Source of the DNA: CAZQEZ01 sp964592475 | Lineage (GTDB): Bacteria > Bacteroidota > Bacteroidia > Cytophagales > Cyclobacteriaceae | Direction of reading: 5' to 3' | DNA length: 38,857 nt | NCBI GenBank assembly: GCA_964592475.1 | Contig: CAZQEZ010000024.1 | Span: 1-38,857, forward strand | Shown here: piece after piece, positions 24,222 to 32,638 of the stretch | Layout of the letters: every line of letters starts with the position of its first letter | How positions within the stretch are numbered: the stretch's first letter is position 1 | Notes under the pieces: model-generated | Databases searched by the model: none | What the model saw: the letters and a program-made list of their open reading frames with translations, nothing else | Told to the model about the DNA's origin: nothing | Program-made: the position numbers and the translations under genes

Positions 24222-25148
24222 ATGGCCAATTATTCATATTCTTTACTGCATCAGCTATGTAAAATAGCAGCGCCGTCAGGCTCTGAAGCGCCGATAAAAA
24301 ACTTCATAATTCAATATGTAAACGAAAATTCAAATAGTTGGCGCTGTAAGCCGGAAATTATTGCTGATGACCAACTTCAGGATTGCCTGATTTTAAAATT
24401 TGGCGATCCCACAACGGCCGTATTTGCTCATATGGACTCGGTTGGCTTTATGGTAAGATATCAAAACCAACTGATACCAATAGGACAACCAGAAATACAC
24501 AGTGGTTATAAGTTAGTCGGTCACGACACCCTGGGGCCTGTGGAATGCGATCTTTCCCTTGATAAAAACAATCATCTTTTCTACCACTTTGGCCGTGGCA
24601 TTGATAAAGGCACACCATTAGTTTTTAAGTGTAACTTTAGAGAAACCGATGAATACATTCAATCATGCTATTTAGATAACCGGCTGGGCATATATAGTTG
24701 CCTACGACTTGCCGAAAGTTTACAAAATGGTTTGCTGGTCTTCAGTTGTTGGGAAGAAGTAGGTGGTGGCTCAGTACCCTTGTTGGCAAAATATCTTTAT
24801 GAAAAGTATCATGTTCAACAGGCATTAATTGCTGATATCACCTGGATAACCGATGGGGTAATGCCCGGTAATGGCGTTGCTATTTCCATAAGAGATCAGA
24901 ATATTCCGCGCAGAAGTTTTGTGAATAAAATAATTACCTTAGCAGAAAAATCCGGCATTAATTATCAACTTGAAGTAGAATTTGAGGGAAGTAGCGATGG
25001 TCGCGAAATTCAGCAGTCACCCTATCCAATCGATTGGTGTTTCATAGGTGCAGCAGAACAAAACGTGCATTCTCCGGACGAAAAAGTGCACAAAGATGAT
25101 ATTGAAAGCATGATTGGCCTCTATCAATATTTACTTAGTCACTTGTAG
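24222..25148 (+). CDS. M42-family-like metallo-aminopeptidase
   Basis: A 308-residue cytoplasmic zinc/cobalt peptidase. The expected M42/M28-type ligands are in place: H70 and D72 in 'VFAHMDSVGFMV', bridging D152 in 'CYLDNRLG', catalytic E178 and metal-binding E179 in 'SCWEEVGGG', D205 in 'IADITW', and H283 in 'NVHSPDEKV'. Family members trim N-terminal residues from peptides, sometimes as large tetrahedral complexes, or deacylate sugars; the substrate here is unknown. It is somewhat shorter than typical M42 enzymes (about 340-360), but all metal ligands are kept. It is 69 bases upstream of hpt, which has its own promoter-like element, so the two are probably separate units. Confidence 0.88.
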   Translation: MANYSYSLLHQLCKIAAPSGSEAPIKNFIIQYVNENSNSWRCKPEIIADDQLQDCLILKFGDPTTAVFAHMDSVGFMVRYQNQLIPIGQPEIHSGYKLVGHDTLGPVECDLSLDKNNHLFYHFGRGIDKGTPLVFKCNFRETDEYIQSCYLDNRLGIYSCLRLAESLQNGLLVFSCWEEVGGGSVPLLAKYLYEKYHVQQALIADITWITDGVMPGNGVAISIRDQNIPRRSFVNKIITLAEKSGINYQLEVEFEGSSDGREIQQSPYPIDWCFIGAAEQNVHSPDEKVHKDDIESMIGLYQYLLSHL

Positions 25149-25149
25149 A

Positions 25150-25181
25150 TTTCATTACCAGCTTATTTCAATTTATCTTTG
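25150..25181 (+). promoter_or_regulatory. Bacteroidota-type promoter of hpt-adk
   Basis: TATCTTTG (25174-25181) matches TAnnTTTG exactly, and TTTC (25150-25153) lies 20 bases upstream with one mismatch to TTTG. The leader before the hpt ATG would be about 30 bases. Confidence 0.65.
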
Positions 25182-25217
25182 CGATTCTAAAAATTTATAC
25201 TTGCAAAACTTTTAATT

Positions 25218-25745
25218 ATGCACGTAAAGGATAAGCAGTTTGAATTGATGATTCCTGACAAGGAAATAATGATTGCTGTAAAGAAGTTGGCACAAAAAAT
25301 ATACCTTGATTATCGAAATGCAAATCCTTTATTTGTAAGTGTGCTTAACGGATCATTCATATTTGCAGCCGATTTACTCAGAGAACTTCAGTTACAAGCT
25401 GAGATTGAATTTATAAAAATAAGTAGTTATCAAAAAACAGAAAGAGGTGAACTTCAGGTTCATTTAGATTTGAAGTCAGAAGTGAACGGTAGGCCAATAA
25501 TCATATTAGAAGATATAGTAGATACCGGCAATACAATTAATTATTTGCTTCAATATTTAAAAGATAAAGATTGCAAAAGCATTGAAATAGCCACATTACT
25601 GCTAAAACCAGACATCTTCGATTACTCGTTTCCGGTAAAATATGTAGGCATAGAAATAGAAAATAAGTTTGTAATTGGATACGGGCTCGACTATGATGGA
25701 TTTGGTAGAAATTTAAAACATTTATATAAAGTAAAAGAAAAATAA
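25218..25745 (+). CDS. hpt: Hypoxanthine phosphoribosyltransferase
   Basis: Hpt joins hypoxanthine or guanine with PRPP to give IMP or GMP in purine salvage. The protein is 175 residues, normal for the bacterial enzyme. The PRPP-binding loop is 'IIILEDIVDTGNT' (94-106); 'VSVLNGSFIFAADLLREL' and 'IKISSYQ' match the family's substrate-binding strands, and 'FVIGYGLDYDGFGRNL' is the conserved C-terminal segment. It is nine bases upstream of adk, so both belong to one transcript devoted to purine nucleotide balance. Confidence 0.95.
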   Translation: MHVKDKQFELMIPDKEIMIAVKKLAQKIYLDYRNANPLFVSVLNGSFIFAADLLRELQLQAEIEFIKISSYQKTERGELQVHLDLKSEVNGRPIIILEDIVDTGNTINYLLQYLKDKDCKSIEIATLLLKPDIFDYSFPVKYVGIEIENKFVIGYGLDYDGFGRNLKHLYKVKEK

Positions 25746-25754
25746 AGGATAAGT

Positions 25755-26330
25755 ATGTTAAATATTGTATTATTCGGCCCTCCAGGTGCTGGCAAAGGCA
25801 CTCAAAGTGAAAATATTATCACCAAATACAACCTGGTACATATAGCTACAGGAGACCTTTTCCGTAAACATTTAAAAGAAGATACTAAGCTTGGGCAAAA
25901 AGCGAAAGAATATATGGATTCAGGTAATTTGGTTCCTGATGAAGTAGTAATAGGAATGGTAGATGAGAAAATAAGTGAAACACCAGCTACTAATGGTTTT
26001 ATTTTCGATGGTTTCCCCCGTACGGTAGCTCAAGCTGAAGCTTTAGATGAATTGCTGAAAAAAAACAACACAAATATCTCAGTCATGATAGCTTTACAAG
26101 TTCCTGACGATGAGCTACGGCAGCGAATTGCATTAAGAGGCAAAACGTCGGGCCGCAGCGACGATCAGAATATTGAAAAAATCAATAACCGTATAAAGGT
26201 TTATAAAGAAGAGACCTTGCCGGTAGCCAAATATTATCAAAATCAAGGTAAATTTGCCGAAGTAAATGGAGTAGGTTCTATTGATGAAATTTTTAATAAC
26301 ATAAGTCAGGAAATAGATAAGCATCAATAA
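25755..26330 (+). CDS. adk: Adenylate kinase, short-LID form
   Basis: Adk interconverts AMP, ADP and ATP (ATP + AMP = 2 ADP). The protein has 191 residues. The P-loop is 'GPPGAGKGTQ' (8-17), AMP binding is marked by 'HIATGDLFRKHL' and 'GFIFDGFPRT' (81-90), and the lid arginines lie in 'RIALRGKTSGRSDDQ'. The LID is reduced to a few residues and lacks zinc cysteines, the short variant common in Bacteroidota. It is co-transcribed with hpt and followed by a strong hairpin terminator. Confidence 0.97.
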   Translation: MLNIVLFGPPGAGKGTQSENIITKYNLVHIATGDLFRKHLKEDTKLGQKAKEYMDSGNLVPDEVVIGMVDEKISETPATNGFIFDGFPRTVAQAEALDELLKKNNTNISVMIALQVPDDELRQRIALRGKTSGRSDDQNIEKINNRIKVYKEETLPVAKYYQNQGKFAEVNGVGSIDEIFNNISQEIDKHQ

Positions 26331-26363
26331 TTAGTAGTATCTACAACTGTTTTTACAAAAAAT

Positions 26364-26397
26364 AAGCCCGTTTGGATGATAATGGGCTTTTATTATT
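26364..26397 (+). terminator. Rho-independent terminator after adk
   Basis: AAGCCCGTT (26364-26372) pairs with AATGGGCTT (26381-26389) over nine positions including one G-T pair, with an eight-base loop, followed by a T-rich run (TTTTATTATTT). It separates hpt-adk from obg. Confidence 0.9.
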
Positions 26398-26451
26398 TAC
26401 CAAAAAAGGTTGTCGCAATTATATGGCAGCTGCTAACTCAATTTTATACAT

Positions 26452-27447
26452 ATGGCTTCCAGTAACTTTATTGATCAAGTAAAAATATGTTGCCGCTCAG
26501 GAGCTGGAGGCGCAGGATCGATGCATTTGCGTAGAGAAAAATTTGTGCCCAAGGGTGGACCCGATGGTGGTGATGGCGGCAGGGGCGGTCATATTATATT
26601 GCGTGGCAATGCTCAACTGTGGACTCTTTTGCATCTTCGATATCGAAAACATGTAATTGCCGAAAAAGGTAAACCCGGACAAGGGGCTAATAAAACGGGG
26701 GGCCAAGGTAAAGACGAGATTTTAGAAGTACCCATTGGAACCATCGCAAGAAATGCAGAAAATGATGAAATCAAAGCCGAAATATTGGAAGATGGTCAGG
26801 AAATAGTTATCTTACCAGGTGGCAGAGGCGGCTTGGGCAATAGCAATTTCAAAACTTCCACCAATCAAACACCGCGCTACGCTCAACCCGGAGAACCCGA
26901 GCAGGAAGAGTGGGTTATCCTTGAATTAAAACTATTAGCTGATGTGGGCTTAGTGGGATTTCCTAATGCCGGTAAATCCACCTTATTATCCGTAGTTTCT
27001 GCCGCTAAACCTGCCATAGCAGACTACCCCTTTACTACTTTGGTGCCCAACTTAGGTGTAGTATCTTATCGCGAACATAGATCATTTGTAATGGCAGATA
27101 TACCGGGTATAATAGAAGGTGCGGCTGAAGGAAAAGGATTAGGGTTGCGTTTTTTGCGACATATCGAGCGCAATTCGATATTGTTGTTTATAGTACCGGC
27201 AGATGAGATAAATATCACACGGCAGTATAATATTCTTTTAAATGAATTAAAAAAGTATAATCCTGAGCTTATTGATAAGAAACGATTGTTAGCGATTTCA
27301 AAAGCTGACTTATTGGATGAAGAACTGCAGACAGCAATAAAAGCTGAATTACCCACTGGTATTGAATGTGTATTTATTTCGGCAGTAACTGGGCATAATA
27401 TAAATGATTTGAAAGATAATATATGGCAGTTATTGACTTCAGAATGA
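26452..27447 (+). CDS. obg: Obg/CgtA GTPase (ribosome assembly)
   Basis: Obg is an essential GTPase that binds the large ribosomal subunit and links assembly to nucleotide levels. The protein is 331 residues: a glycine-rich Obg fold (about 1-160, 'RREKFVPKGGPDGGDGGRGG' region) and a G domain with G1 'GFPNAGKS' (169-176), G3 'DIPG' (216-219), G4 'SKAD' (283-286) and G5 'SAV'. The G4 asparagine is replaced by serine. The C-terminal OCT domain of some Obg proteins is absent. The gene follows the adk terminator and precedes grpE by 97 bases, a gap holding a separate promoter-like motif. Confidence 0.96.
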   Translation: MASSNFIDQVKICCRSGAGGAGSMHLRREKFVPKGGPDGGDGGRGGHIILRGNAQLWTLLHLRYRKHVIAEKGKPGQGANKTGGQGKDEILEVPIGTIARNAENDEIKAEILEDGQEIVILPGGRGGLGNSNFKTSTNQTPRYAQPGEPEQEEWVILELKLLADVGLVGFPNAGKSTLLSVVSAAKPAIADYPFTTLVPNLGVVSYREHRSFVMADIPGIIEGAAEGKGLGLRFLRHIERNSILLFIVPADEINITRQYNILLNELKKYNPELIDKKRLLAISKADLLDEELQTAIKAELPTGIECVFISAVTGHNINDLKDNIWQLLTSE

Positions 27448-27456
27448 AGTGTCAAT

Positions 27457-27490
27457 ATGTCAGCCATTACTTTTTTGGCAAAGTAATTGA
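27457..27490 (+). promoter_or_regulatory. Candidate chaperone promoter (sigma-54-like -24/-12) upstream of grpE-dnaJ
   Basis: ATGTCAG (27457-27463), an 11-base spacer, TTGGCA (27475-27480), six bases, and TTGA (27487-27490). The same arrangement stands before dnaK at almost the same distance from the ATG (54 versus 56 bases). TTGGCA-N6-TTG resembles a sigma-54 core, with GA in place of the usual GC at -12. Repetition at two functionally linked loci is the main support; the sigma factor is inference. Confidence 0.65.
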
Positions 27491-27544
27491 CAACTAAGAA
27501 TCGATTTCTCATAAAATTTTATAATTATTTGAAATAGAGGAAAT

Positions 27545-28150
27545 ATGGAAGAAAGAAACAAAAACACGGAAGAAGAAATAAAAACTGCAGATAATAATGA
27601 AGAAGTTTCTCAAGAGGTAGATGATACTACTGCAAATGAAAATAGCGAATTGGAAGAAGATTTAGCGCAGGAGTTGAACAGCGATAGTGAATTAGATACA
27701 GCGGTAAAAAAGCTGGAAGATCAACTTTCCGAATCAAGAGATAAGTACTTACGCTTGTATTCCGAATATGAGAATTTTCGCAGAAGAACCTCAAAAGAGA
27801 GGTTGGAATTAGTAAAAACAGCTAATGAAGATTTAATGAGTTCATTCCTACCAGTGGTTGATGACTTTGAAAGAGCATTAAAATTATCGCCAGATGATGA
27901 AAACGCCGCGCAGGTAAAAGAAGGTTTTCAGCTCATTAATCATAAAATGCTGAAAATACTAGCGTCGAAAGGACTTAGTTTGATGGAAGTTGACAAAGGC
28001 AGTGAATTCAATCCTGAATTTCATGAAGCTATTTCGCAGATACCAGCACCAGAAGATGATTTAAAAGGAAAAGTTGTAGATGTTGTGGAAAAGGGATATT
28101 ACCTGGGCGAAAAGGTAATAAGATTTGCAAAAGTTGTGATTGGAGCATAA
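27545..28150 (+). CDS. grpE: GrpE nucleotide-exchange factor
   Basis: GrpE is the dimeric partner that releases ADP from DnaK. The protein is 201 residues. An acidic disordered N-terminus (about 1-55, rich in Glu/Asp/Asn) is followed by a long coiled coil ('KLEDQLSESRDKYLRLYSEY', 'NFRRRTSKERLELVKTANED') and the C-terminal beta-wing domain with 'FNPEFHEAISQIP' and 'VVEKGYYLGEKVIRFAKV'. A good ribosome binding site (AGAGGA) precedes the ATG. dnaJ begins one base after the stop (TAATATG), so the two are co-transcribed and coupled. Confidence 0.97.
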   Translation: MEERNKNTEEEIKTADNNEEVSQEVDDTTANENSELEEDLAQELNSDSELDTAVKKLEDQLSESRDKYLRLYSEYENFRRRTSKERLELVKTANEDLMSSFLPVVDDFERALKLSPDDENAAQVKEGFQLINHKMLKILASKGLSLMEVDKGSEFNPEFHEAISQIPAPEDDLKGKVVDVVEKGYYLGEKVIRFAKVVIGA

Positions 28151-28151
28151 T

Positions 28152-29294
28152 ATGGCAAAAAGAGACTATTACGAAATATTGGGATTAGATAGATCGGCTA
28201 GTACTGATGAACTTAAAAAAGCATACCGGAAAATAGCAATAAAATTTCATCCCGATAAAAATCCTGACGATCCTACAGCCGAAGAAAAATTTAAGGAAGC
28301 AGCTGAGGCTTATGAAGTACTCAGCAATAGCGAAAAAAGACAGCGCTACGATCGCTTTGGTCATCAAGGCATGGGTAGCGGCGGCTTTGGGGGCGGAGGT
28401 ATGTCTATGGATGATATCTTCAGCCAGTTTAGTGATATTTTTGGAGGTGGAGGTAGTCCCTTCGATAGCTTCTTTGGTGGAGGACGTGGCGGCGGCACTC
28501 GCAGAAGAAAAGGAACTAACCTTCGCATCAAATTAAAATTGAACCTGGAAGAAGTAGCTCAAGGGGTAGAGAAAAAAATAAGAGTAAAAAGATATACAAT
28601 CTGTGGCGCCTGCGGTGGAAATGGAGCCAAAAATGGCACCTCACTGCAAACCTGTAGCAATTGCCAGGGCACGGGTCAGGTACGAAAAGTAGTAAATACT
28701 ATGCTGGGGCAAATGGTAAGTGCAAGCACCTGTCCCGTGTGTGAAGGAGAAGGTACAATTATCTCTCAAAAATGTGATACATGCCATGGTGAAGGAAGGG
28801 TATTAGAGGAAGAAGTAATTCCTATCAAAATACCTGCCGGAGTAAGTGAAGGTATGCAACTAAGCATGTCGGGAAAAGGAAATATACCTAAACGAGGTGG
28901 TGTACCGGGTGACTTGCTTATTGTAATTGAAGAAGAGGAACATGAATACTTGAAGAGAGATGGCAATAACATAGTATATGATTTATACATCAACTTCGCC
29001 GATGCCGCATTAGGCACCTCTTTAGAAGTACCTACTATCGACGGTAAAGTAAAGATCAAATTAGATCCTGGTACTCAAAGTGGTAAAATTTTGCGCCTAC
29101 GTGGTAAGGGTATAAAAGATATAAACGGTTACGGTAATGGTGACGAACTGATACATATAAATGTATGGACACCTAAAACTTTAAGTAAAGAAGAAAAAGA
29201 AGTATTAGAAAGTTTTAAAGAATCACCTAACTTTAATCCTTCTCCCGGAAAAAATGAAAAAGGGTTTTTCGACCGGATGAAAGAATTTTTCTAA
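28152..29294 (+). CDS. dnaJ: DnaJ co-chaperone (Hsp40, type I)
   Basis: DnaJ delivers unfolded proteins to DnaK and stimulates its ATPase. From the ATG at 28152 it has 380 residues. The J domain (about 1-70) carries the HPD motif at 33-35; a Gly/Phe-rich region spans about 72-120; the zinc domain has four CxxCxGxG repeats (CGACGGNG, CSNCQGTG, CPVCEGEG, CDTCHGEG); the substrate-binding domain follows ('IKIPAGVSEGMQL', 'GDLLIVIEEEEH'). An upstream ATG at 28140 lies within the grpE end and is not preferred. A strong terminator follows. Confidence 0.97.
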   Translation: MAKRDYYEILGLDRSASTDELKKAYRKIAIKFHPDKNPDDPTAEEKFKEAAEAYEVLSNSEKRQRYDRFGHQGMGSGGFGGGGMSMDDIFSQFSDIFGGGGSPFDSFFGGGRGGGTRRRKGTNLRIKLKLNLEEVAQGVEKKIRVKRYTICGACGGNGAKNGTSLQTCSNCQGTGQVRKVVNTMLGQMVSASTCPVCEGEGTIISQKCDTCHGEGRVLEEEVIPIKIPAGVSEGMQLSMSGKGNIPKRGGVPGDLLIVIEEEEHEYLKRDGNNIVYDLYINFADAALGTSLEVPTIDGKVKIKLDPGTQSGKILRLRGKGIKDINGYGNGDELIHINVWTPKTLSKEEKEVLESFKESPNFNPSPGKNEKGFFDRMKEFF

Positions 29295-29308
29295 ATGGAT
29301 TTTATAGA

Positions 29309-29338
29309 GGTAGCTTTTAAGCTACCTTTTTTATTTTA
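29309..29338 (+). terminator. Rho-independent terminator after dnaJ
   Basis: AGGTAGCTT (29309-29317) pairs perfectly with AAGCTACCT (29320-29328) across a two-base loop, followed by a run of T (TTTTTTATTTT). It ends the grpE-dnaJ transcript. Confidence 0.93.
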
Positions 29339-29406
29339 AGTAGTCAGAATAAATATTATTTTTTCCGATTGTAACCATCGTTAGTCATTACTCGTAAGGT
29401 AAGAAC

Positions 29407-30279
29407 ATGTGGAAAAACTTGTTAATTATTCTATTTATTTTTCCTTCAGTTAGCTTTTCACAATCGGCCAGTAATCAATTAGCAGTAAAAAATTCAACTG
29501 CATTTGATAAGGTTAATTTATATCTAACCGGAACATCTGGAATTTGTCTTATCAAACCAGCCATTCATAACGATGTGCTTAATGTAAAGAAAAGTGACGA
29601 AGCCCTTCAAATTGAAACCTATCTACAGCATCAAATTAAAGATCGCGTTAATCATATCTATTTTCAACTAAATGAAAAAAAGGTTGATAATATGGGAAAA
29701 GCACTTTCTAATAAAATTTTTAGAAAAAAAAAAGAAGATAAATGGTACGTTTACCTTTCGCGCCATAAGCCTTATAATTTAACTTTGAATTATCCCGTGG
29801 GTGATGCCCATGCTGATTTTTCAGGTTTACCTATAGAAAACATTAAAATCAAAACGGGCAATGCAGACGTAAAAATCGGTTATTTTTCCAGGATTTACAA
29901 TCCGGTAGAAATGGATACCTTCATGGCTCACGTTGATTTTGGCTCTTTACAAGTAGCTCACCTCAATATGGCCAAAGCAAAAACAATTATAGCTGATGTC
30001 GGCTTTGGCAGTCTTTTACTTGATTTTAGCGATGAGTGTAAAAATATCAGCCAAATAAAAGTAAGCGTAGGCGCGGGAAAACTCACTGTCAATTTACCGG
30101 AACACGAAGTACCTGTAATGATAAAACTGAATGACTCGCCATTATGCCGGGTAAAAATTCCTGAAGGATTCTCACAAACGGCAAAGAATATTTTTGTAAA
30201 TGCGGCGTATCTTAAAAACCCTGATCCTCGCCTTACTTTCGATGTGGATGTAGCATTAGGCAATATTCTTTTTGAATAA
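29407..30279 (+). CDS. Exported beta-rich protein (DUF4097/adhesin-like), unknown function
   Basis: A 290-residue protein with a signal peptide (about 1-19, 'LLIILFIFPSVSFSQS'). The mature part is rich in short beta-strand repeats: 'IKIKTGNADVKIGYFS', 'MAHVDFGSLQVAHLNM', 'IIADVGFGSLLLDFS', 'VSVGAGKLTVNLPE'. These regular turns of about 22-25 residues with DFGSL/GFGSL/GAGKL resemble the right-handed beta-solenoids of DUF4097-type proteins. It should be periplasmic or at the outer membrane. The function is unknown. It lies 77 bases upstream of an ABC exporter on the same strand. Confidence 0.72.
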   Translation: MWKNLLIILFIFPSVSFSQSASNQLAVKNSTAFDKVNLYLTGTSGICLIKPAIHNDVLNVKKSDEALQIETYLQHQIKDRVNHIYFQLNEKKVDNMGKALSNKIFRKKKEDKWYVYLSRHKPYNLTLNYPVGDAHADFSGLPIENIKIKTGNADVKIGYFSRIYNPVEMDTFMAHVDFGSLQVAHLNMAKAKTIIADVGFGSLLLDFSDECKNISQIKVSVGAGKLTVNLPEHEVPVMIKLNDSPLCRVKIPEGFSQTAKNIFVNAAYLKNPDPRLTFDVDVALGNILFE

Positions 30280-30356
30280 TCACGATTAGTAATTTTACTC
30301 AGTTGCTTTTATTTCCATTTTATTTTATTAATTTTAGGCCTAAATTCAAATAGATA

Positions 30357-31280
30357 GTGGAAGAAGTTTTAATTACCAAAAACGTATACAAAAGCTACAG
30401 CAACCATGTAGCGCTGCAAGATATAAATATCACCGTTCCCCGCCAATCGATCTTTGGTTTATTAGGCCCCAATGGAGCCGGCAAAACTACTCTTATTAGA
30501 ATTATTAATCAGATAATAGCCGCTGATCGAGGTGAGGTTATCATAAATGGCGAAACATTAAACACCGGTCATATTCGTGAAATAGGTTACTTACCTGAAG
30601 AAAGAGGGCTGTACAAAAAAATGAAAGTAGGTGAGCAGCTTTTGTACCTGGCTCGATTACGAGGTTTATCTAAGCCAGAAGCGGTAAGCAAAATAAAAAA
30701 TTGGTTTCAGAAATTAGACATTTCTGGCTGGTGGAATAAAAATGTTGAAGACCTATCTAAAGGTATGCAGCAAAAAATTCAATTCATTGCCACGGTAATG
30801 CACGAACCTAAAATTATTATTCTTGATGAGCCTTTCAGTGGATTTGATCCCGTAAATGCCAATATGATCAAAGATAAAATTCTGGAACTTAAAGATAACG
30901 GTAGCACTATTATTTTCTCTACCCATCGCATGGAATCGGTAGAAGAGCTTTGTGATCATATTACCTTGATAAACAAATCAAAAAATATTTTATCGGGGCC
31001 AAAAAAAGCAATAAAAGACGAATTTAAATCTAATACTTTTATCGTGGAGCATAAAAATTCATTGAACTCGCAAATCAATAGCTATCAAGTGCTTAGTAGC
31101 GAAAACCTTGAGGAAAGTATGTATAAATCGGTAATTCAAATGCAACAAAATGATTCTCCCAATATTCTGTTGAACGAATTGATGAAATCTGTAGAAATTC
31201 ATTCTTTTATAGAAAAGATACCGAGCATGAATGATATTTTTATTACCAAAGTACAGGAAAGAGCAAGCAATGAAAAATAA
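30357..31280 (+). CDS. ABC transporter ATP-binding protein (NatA-like)
   Basis: A 307-residue ATPase of an ABC-2 type exporter. Walker A is 'GPNGAGKT' (37-44), the signature is 'EDLSKGMQQKIQ', Walker B is 'IIILDEPFSGFDP', and the switch histidine is in 'IFSTHRMES'. The C-terminal 80 residues form an extra domain common in drug- or Na+-exporting ATPases. The start is a GTG at 30357: an in-frame TAG lies two codons upstream and no ATG is available before the first strand. The permease gene overlaps its end by 11 bases, so both are translated from one transcript. Confidence 0.93.
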   Translation: MEEVLITKNVYKSYSNHVALQDINITVPRQSIFGLLGPNGAGKTTLIRIINQIIAADRGEVIINGETLNTGHIREIGYLPEERGLYKKMKVGEQLLYLARLRGLSKPEAVSKIKNWFQKLDISGWWNKNVEDLSKGMQQKIQFIATVMHEPKIIILDEPFSGFDPVNANMIKDKILELKDNGSTIIFSTHRMESVEELCDHITLINKSKNILSGPKKAIKDEFKSNTFIVEHKNSLNSQINSYQVLSSENLEESMYKSVIQMQQNDSPNILLNELMKSVEIHSFIEKIPSMNDIFITKVQERASNEK

Positions 31281-32574
31281 TACATTCTTAGTAATACAGA
31301 GAGAATTTATAACCAGGGTTCGTAAAAAATCATTTATTGTAATGACCATTATTGGCCCATTACTTTTTGCAGCTATGATGCTCGTTCCCATTTGGTTGGC
31401 CTTAAGAGAGACCACCGACGAACGAATAGTAAAAGTTAAAGACGAAAGTGGCATATTTACTCAGCATTTAGGAGAGTCTTCAGGTCTTGTTTTTCAATTT
31501 ACTAATGAGCCTGACGACAGCCTTAAATCAGCAGTATTAAATTCTGACTTATATGGGGGTTTGATCATTCCCAATATAGATATTTACAACCCGGAAGGAA
31601 TCGAATTTTTTTCCTCAAGCAATCCTAGTTTAGAAGTACTTACCAGTATGGAACAAATTATAGAGGGTCGATTAGAGGAAATAAAACTTGAAAAAAGTGG
31701 TTTAAGCAGATCTAAGTTAGATAGTCTGCAATCCTCCGTGAATATAAATACAATTAATATAAGCGAAAAAGGTGAAAAAGAAACCAATGCCGGTATAGCC
31801 ACTATCGTGGGGTACATTTTTTCCTTTTTAATTTATTTCTTCATTTTCTTATATGGCGCCCAGGTAATGAGAGGCGTGATAGAAGAGAAAAGCAATCGTA
31901 TTGTGGAGGTGATCGTGTCGGCAGTTAAGCCTTTTCAATTGATGATGGGTAAAATAGTCGGTGTGGCATCCGTAGGTTTAGCACAATTTTTATTGTGGGT
32001 TTTACTTACTATAGGTATCACTACCCTGGTAATGGGAGCATTGGATCTTGAAAGTGTATCACCACCTCAGATGGAACAGGCAATGCAGGAAGGTGGCCAG
32101 GATTTTAATAAAATGAAAGTAGCCCAAACCCTGGATAACGTATTTCAATTACCTATAGCTACCATTATCATCGGTTTTATCATCTATTTTCTGGGCGGAT
32201 ACCTCATGTATGGAGCTCTATTTGCCGCGGTAGGATCAGCGGCCGATAGTGATACTGATACGCAACAATTCATGTTGCCTATTACCGTGCCACTTATTTT
32301 TTCCATTTTGGTATTGAGTGCAGTATTAAAGGAGCCGGACGGATCTTTGGCTTTTTGGCTTAGTATTATTCCCTTTACCTCTCCTATCGTAATGATGATG
32401 AGAATACCTTTTGAAGTTCCTACCTGGCAATTAGTCTTATCAATTATTTTATTATTTGCCGGGTTTGTTTTTACCACGTGGGTTGCAAGTCGTATTTACA
32501 GGATTGGCATCCTAATGCATGGGTCCAAAGTAAACTATAAAGTTTTGGGCAAATGGCTAATGATGAAGCAATAA
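31270..32574 (+). CDS. ABC-2 type transporter permease (NatB-like)
   Basis: A 434-residue membrane partner of the preceding ATPase. An N-terminal membrane segment after 'REFITRVRKKSFIVMTIIGP' is followed by a large extracytoplasmic domain (about 50-185), then five or more segments ('IATIVGYIFSFLIYFFIFLY', 'VGLAQFLLWVLLTIGITTLV', 'IATIIIGFIIYFLGGYLMYG' and later), as in NatB and related exporters. 'VMRGVIEEKSNRIVEVIVSA' is the characteristic coupling segment. The substrate is unknown; Na+ or drug export are common roles. I placed the start at the ATG at 31270, which begins within the ATPase gene; a longer frame from 31231 has no support. Confidence 0.92.
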   Translation: MKNNTFLVIQREFITRVRKKSFIVMTIIGPLLFAAMMLVPIWLALRETTDERIVKVKDESGIFTQHLGESSGLVFQFTNEPDDSLKSAVLNSDLYGGLIIPNIDIYNPEGIEFFSSSNPSLEVLTSMEQIIEGRLEEIKLEKSGLSRSKLDSLQSSVNINTINISEKGEKETNAGIATIVGYIFSFLIYFFIFLYGAQVMRGVIEEKSNRIVEVIVSAVKPFQLMMGKIVGVASVGLAQFLLWVLLTIGITTLVMGALDLESVSPPQMEQAMQEGGQDFNKMKVAQTLDNVFQLPIATIIIGFIIYFLGGYLMYGALFAAVGSAADSDTDTQQFMLPITVPLIFSILVLSAVLKEPDGSLAFWLSIIPFTSPIVMMMRIPFEVPTWQLVLSIILLFAGFVFTTWVASRIYRIGILMHGSKVNYKVLGKWLMMKQ

Positions 32575-32638
32575 ATTGGTTATAATAAAAATGGATTCTT
32601 CCCCGCTTCGTTGCATCAGTACTTATAAATAATTATTG

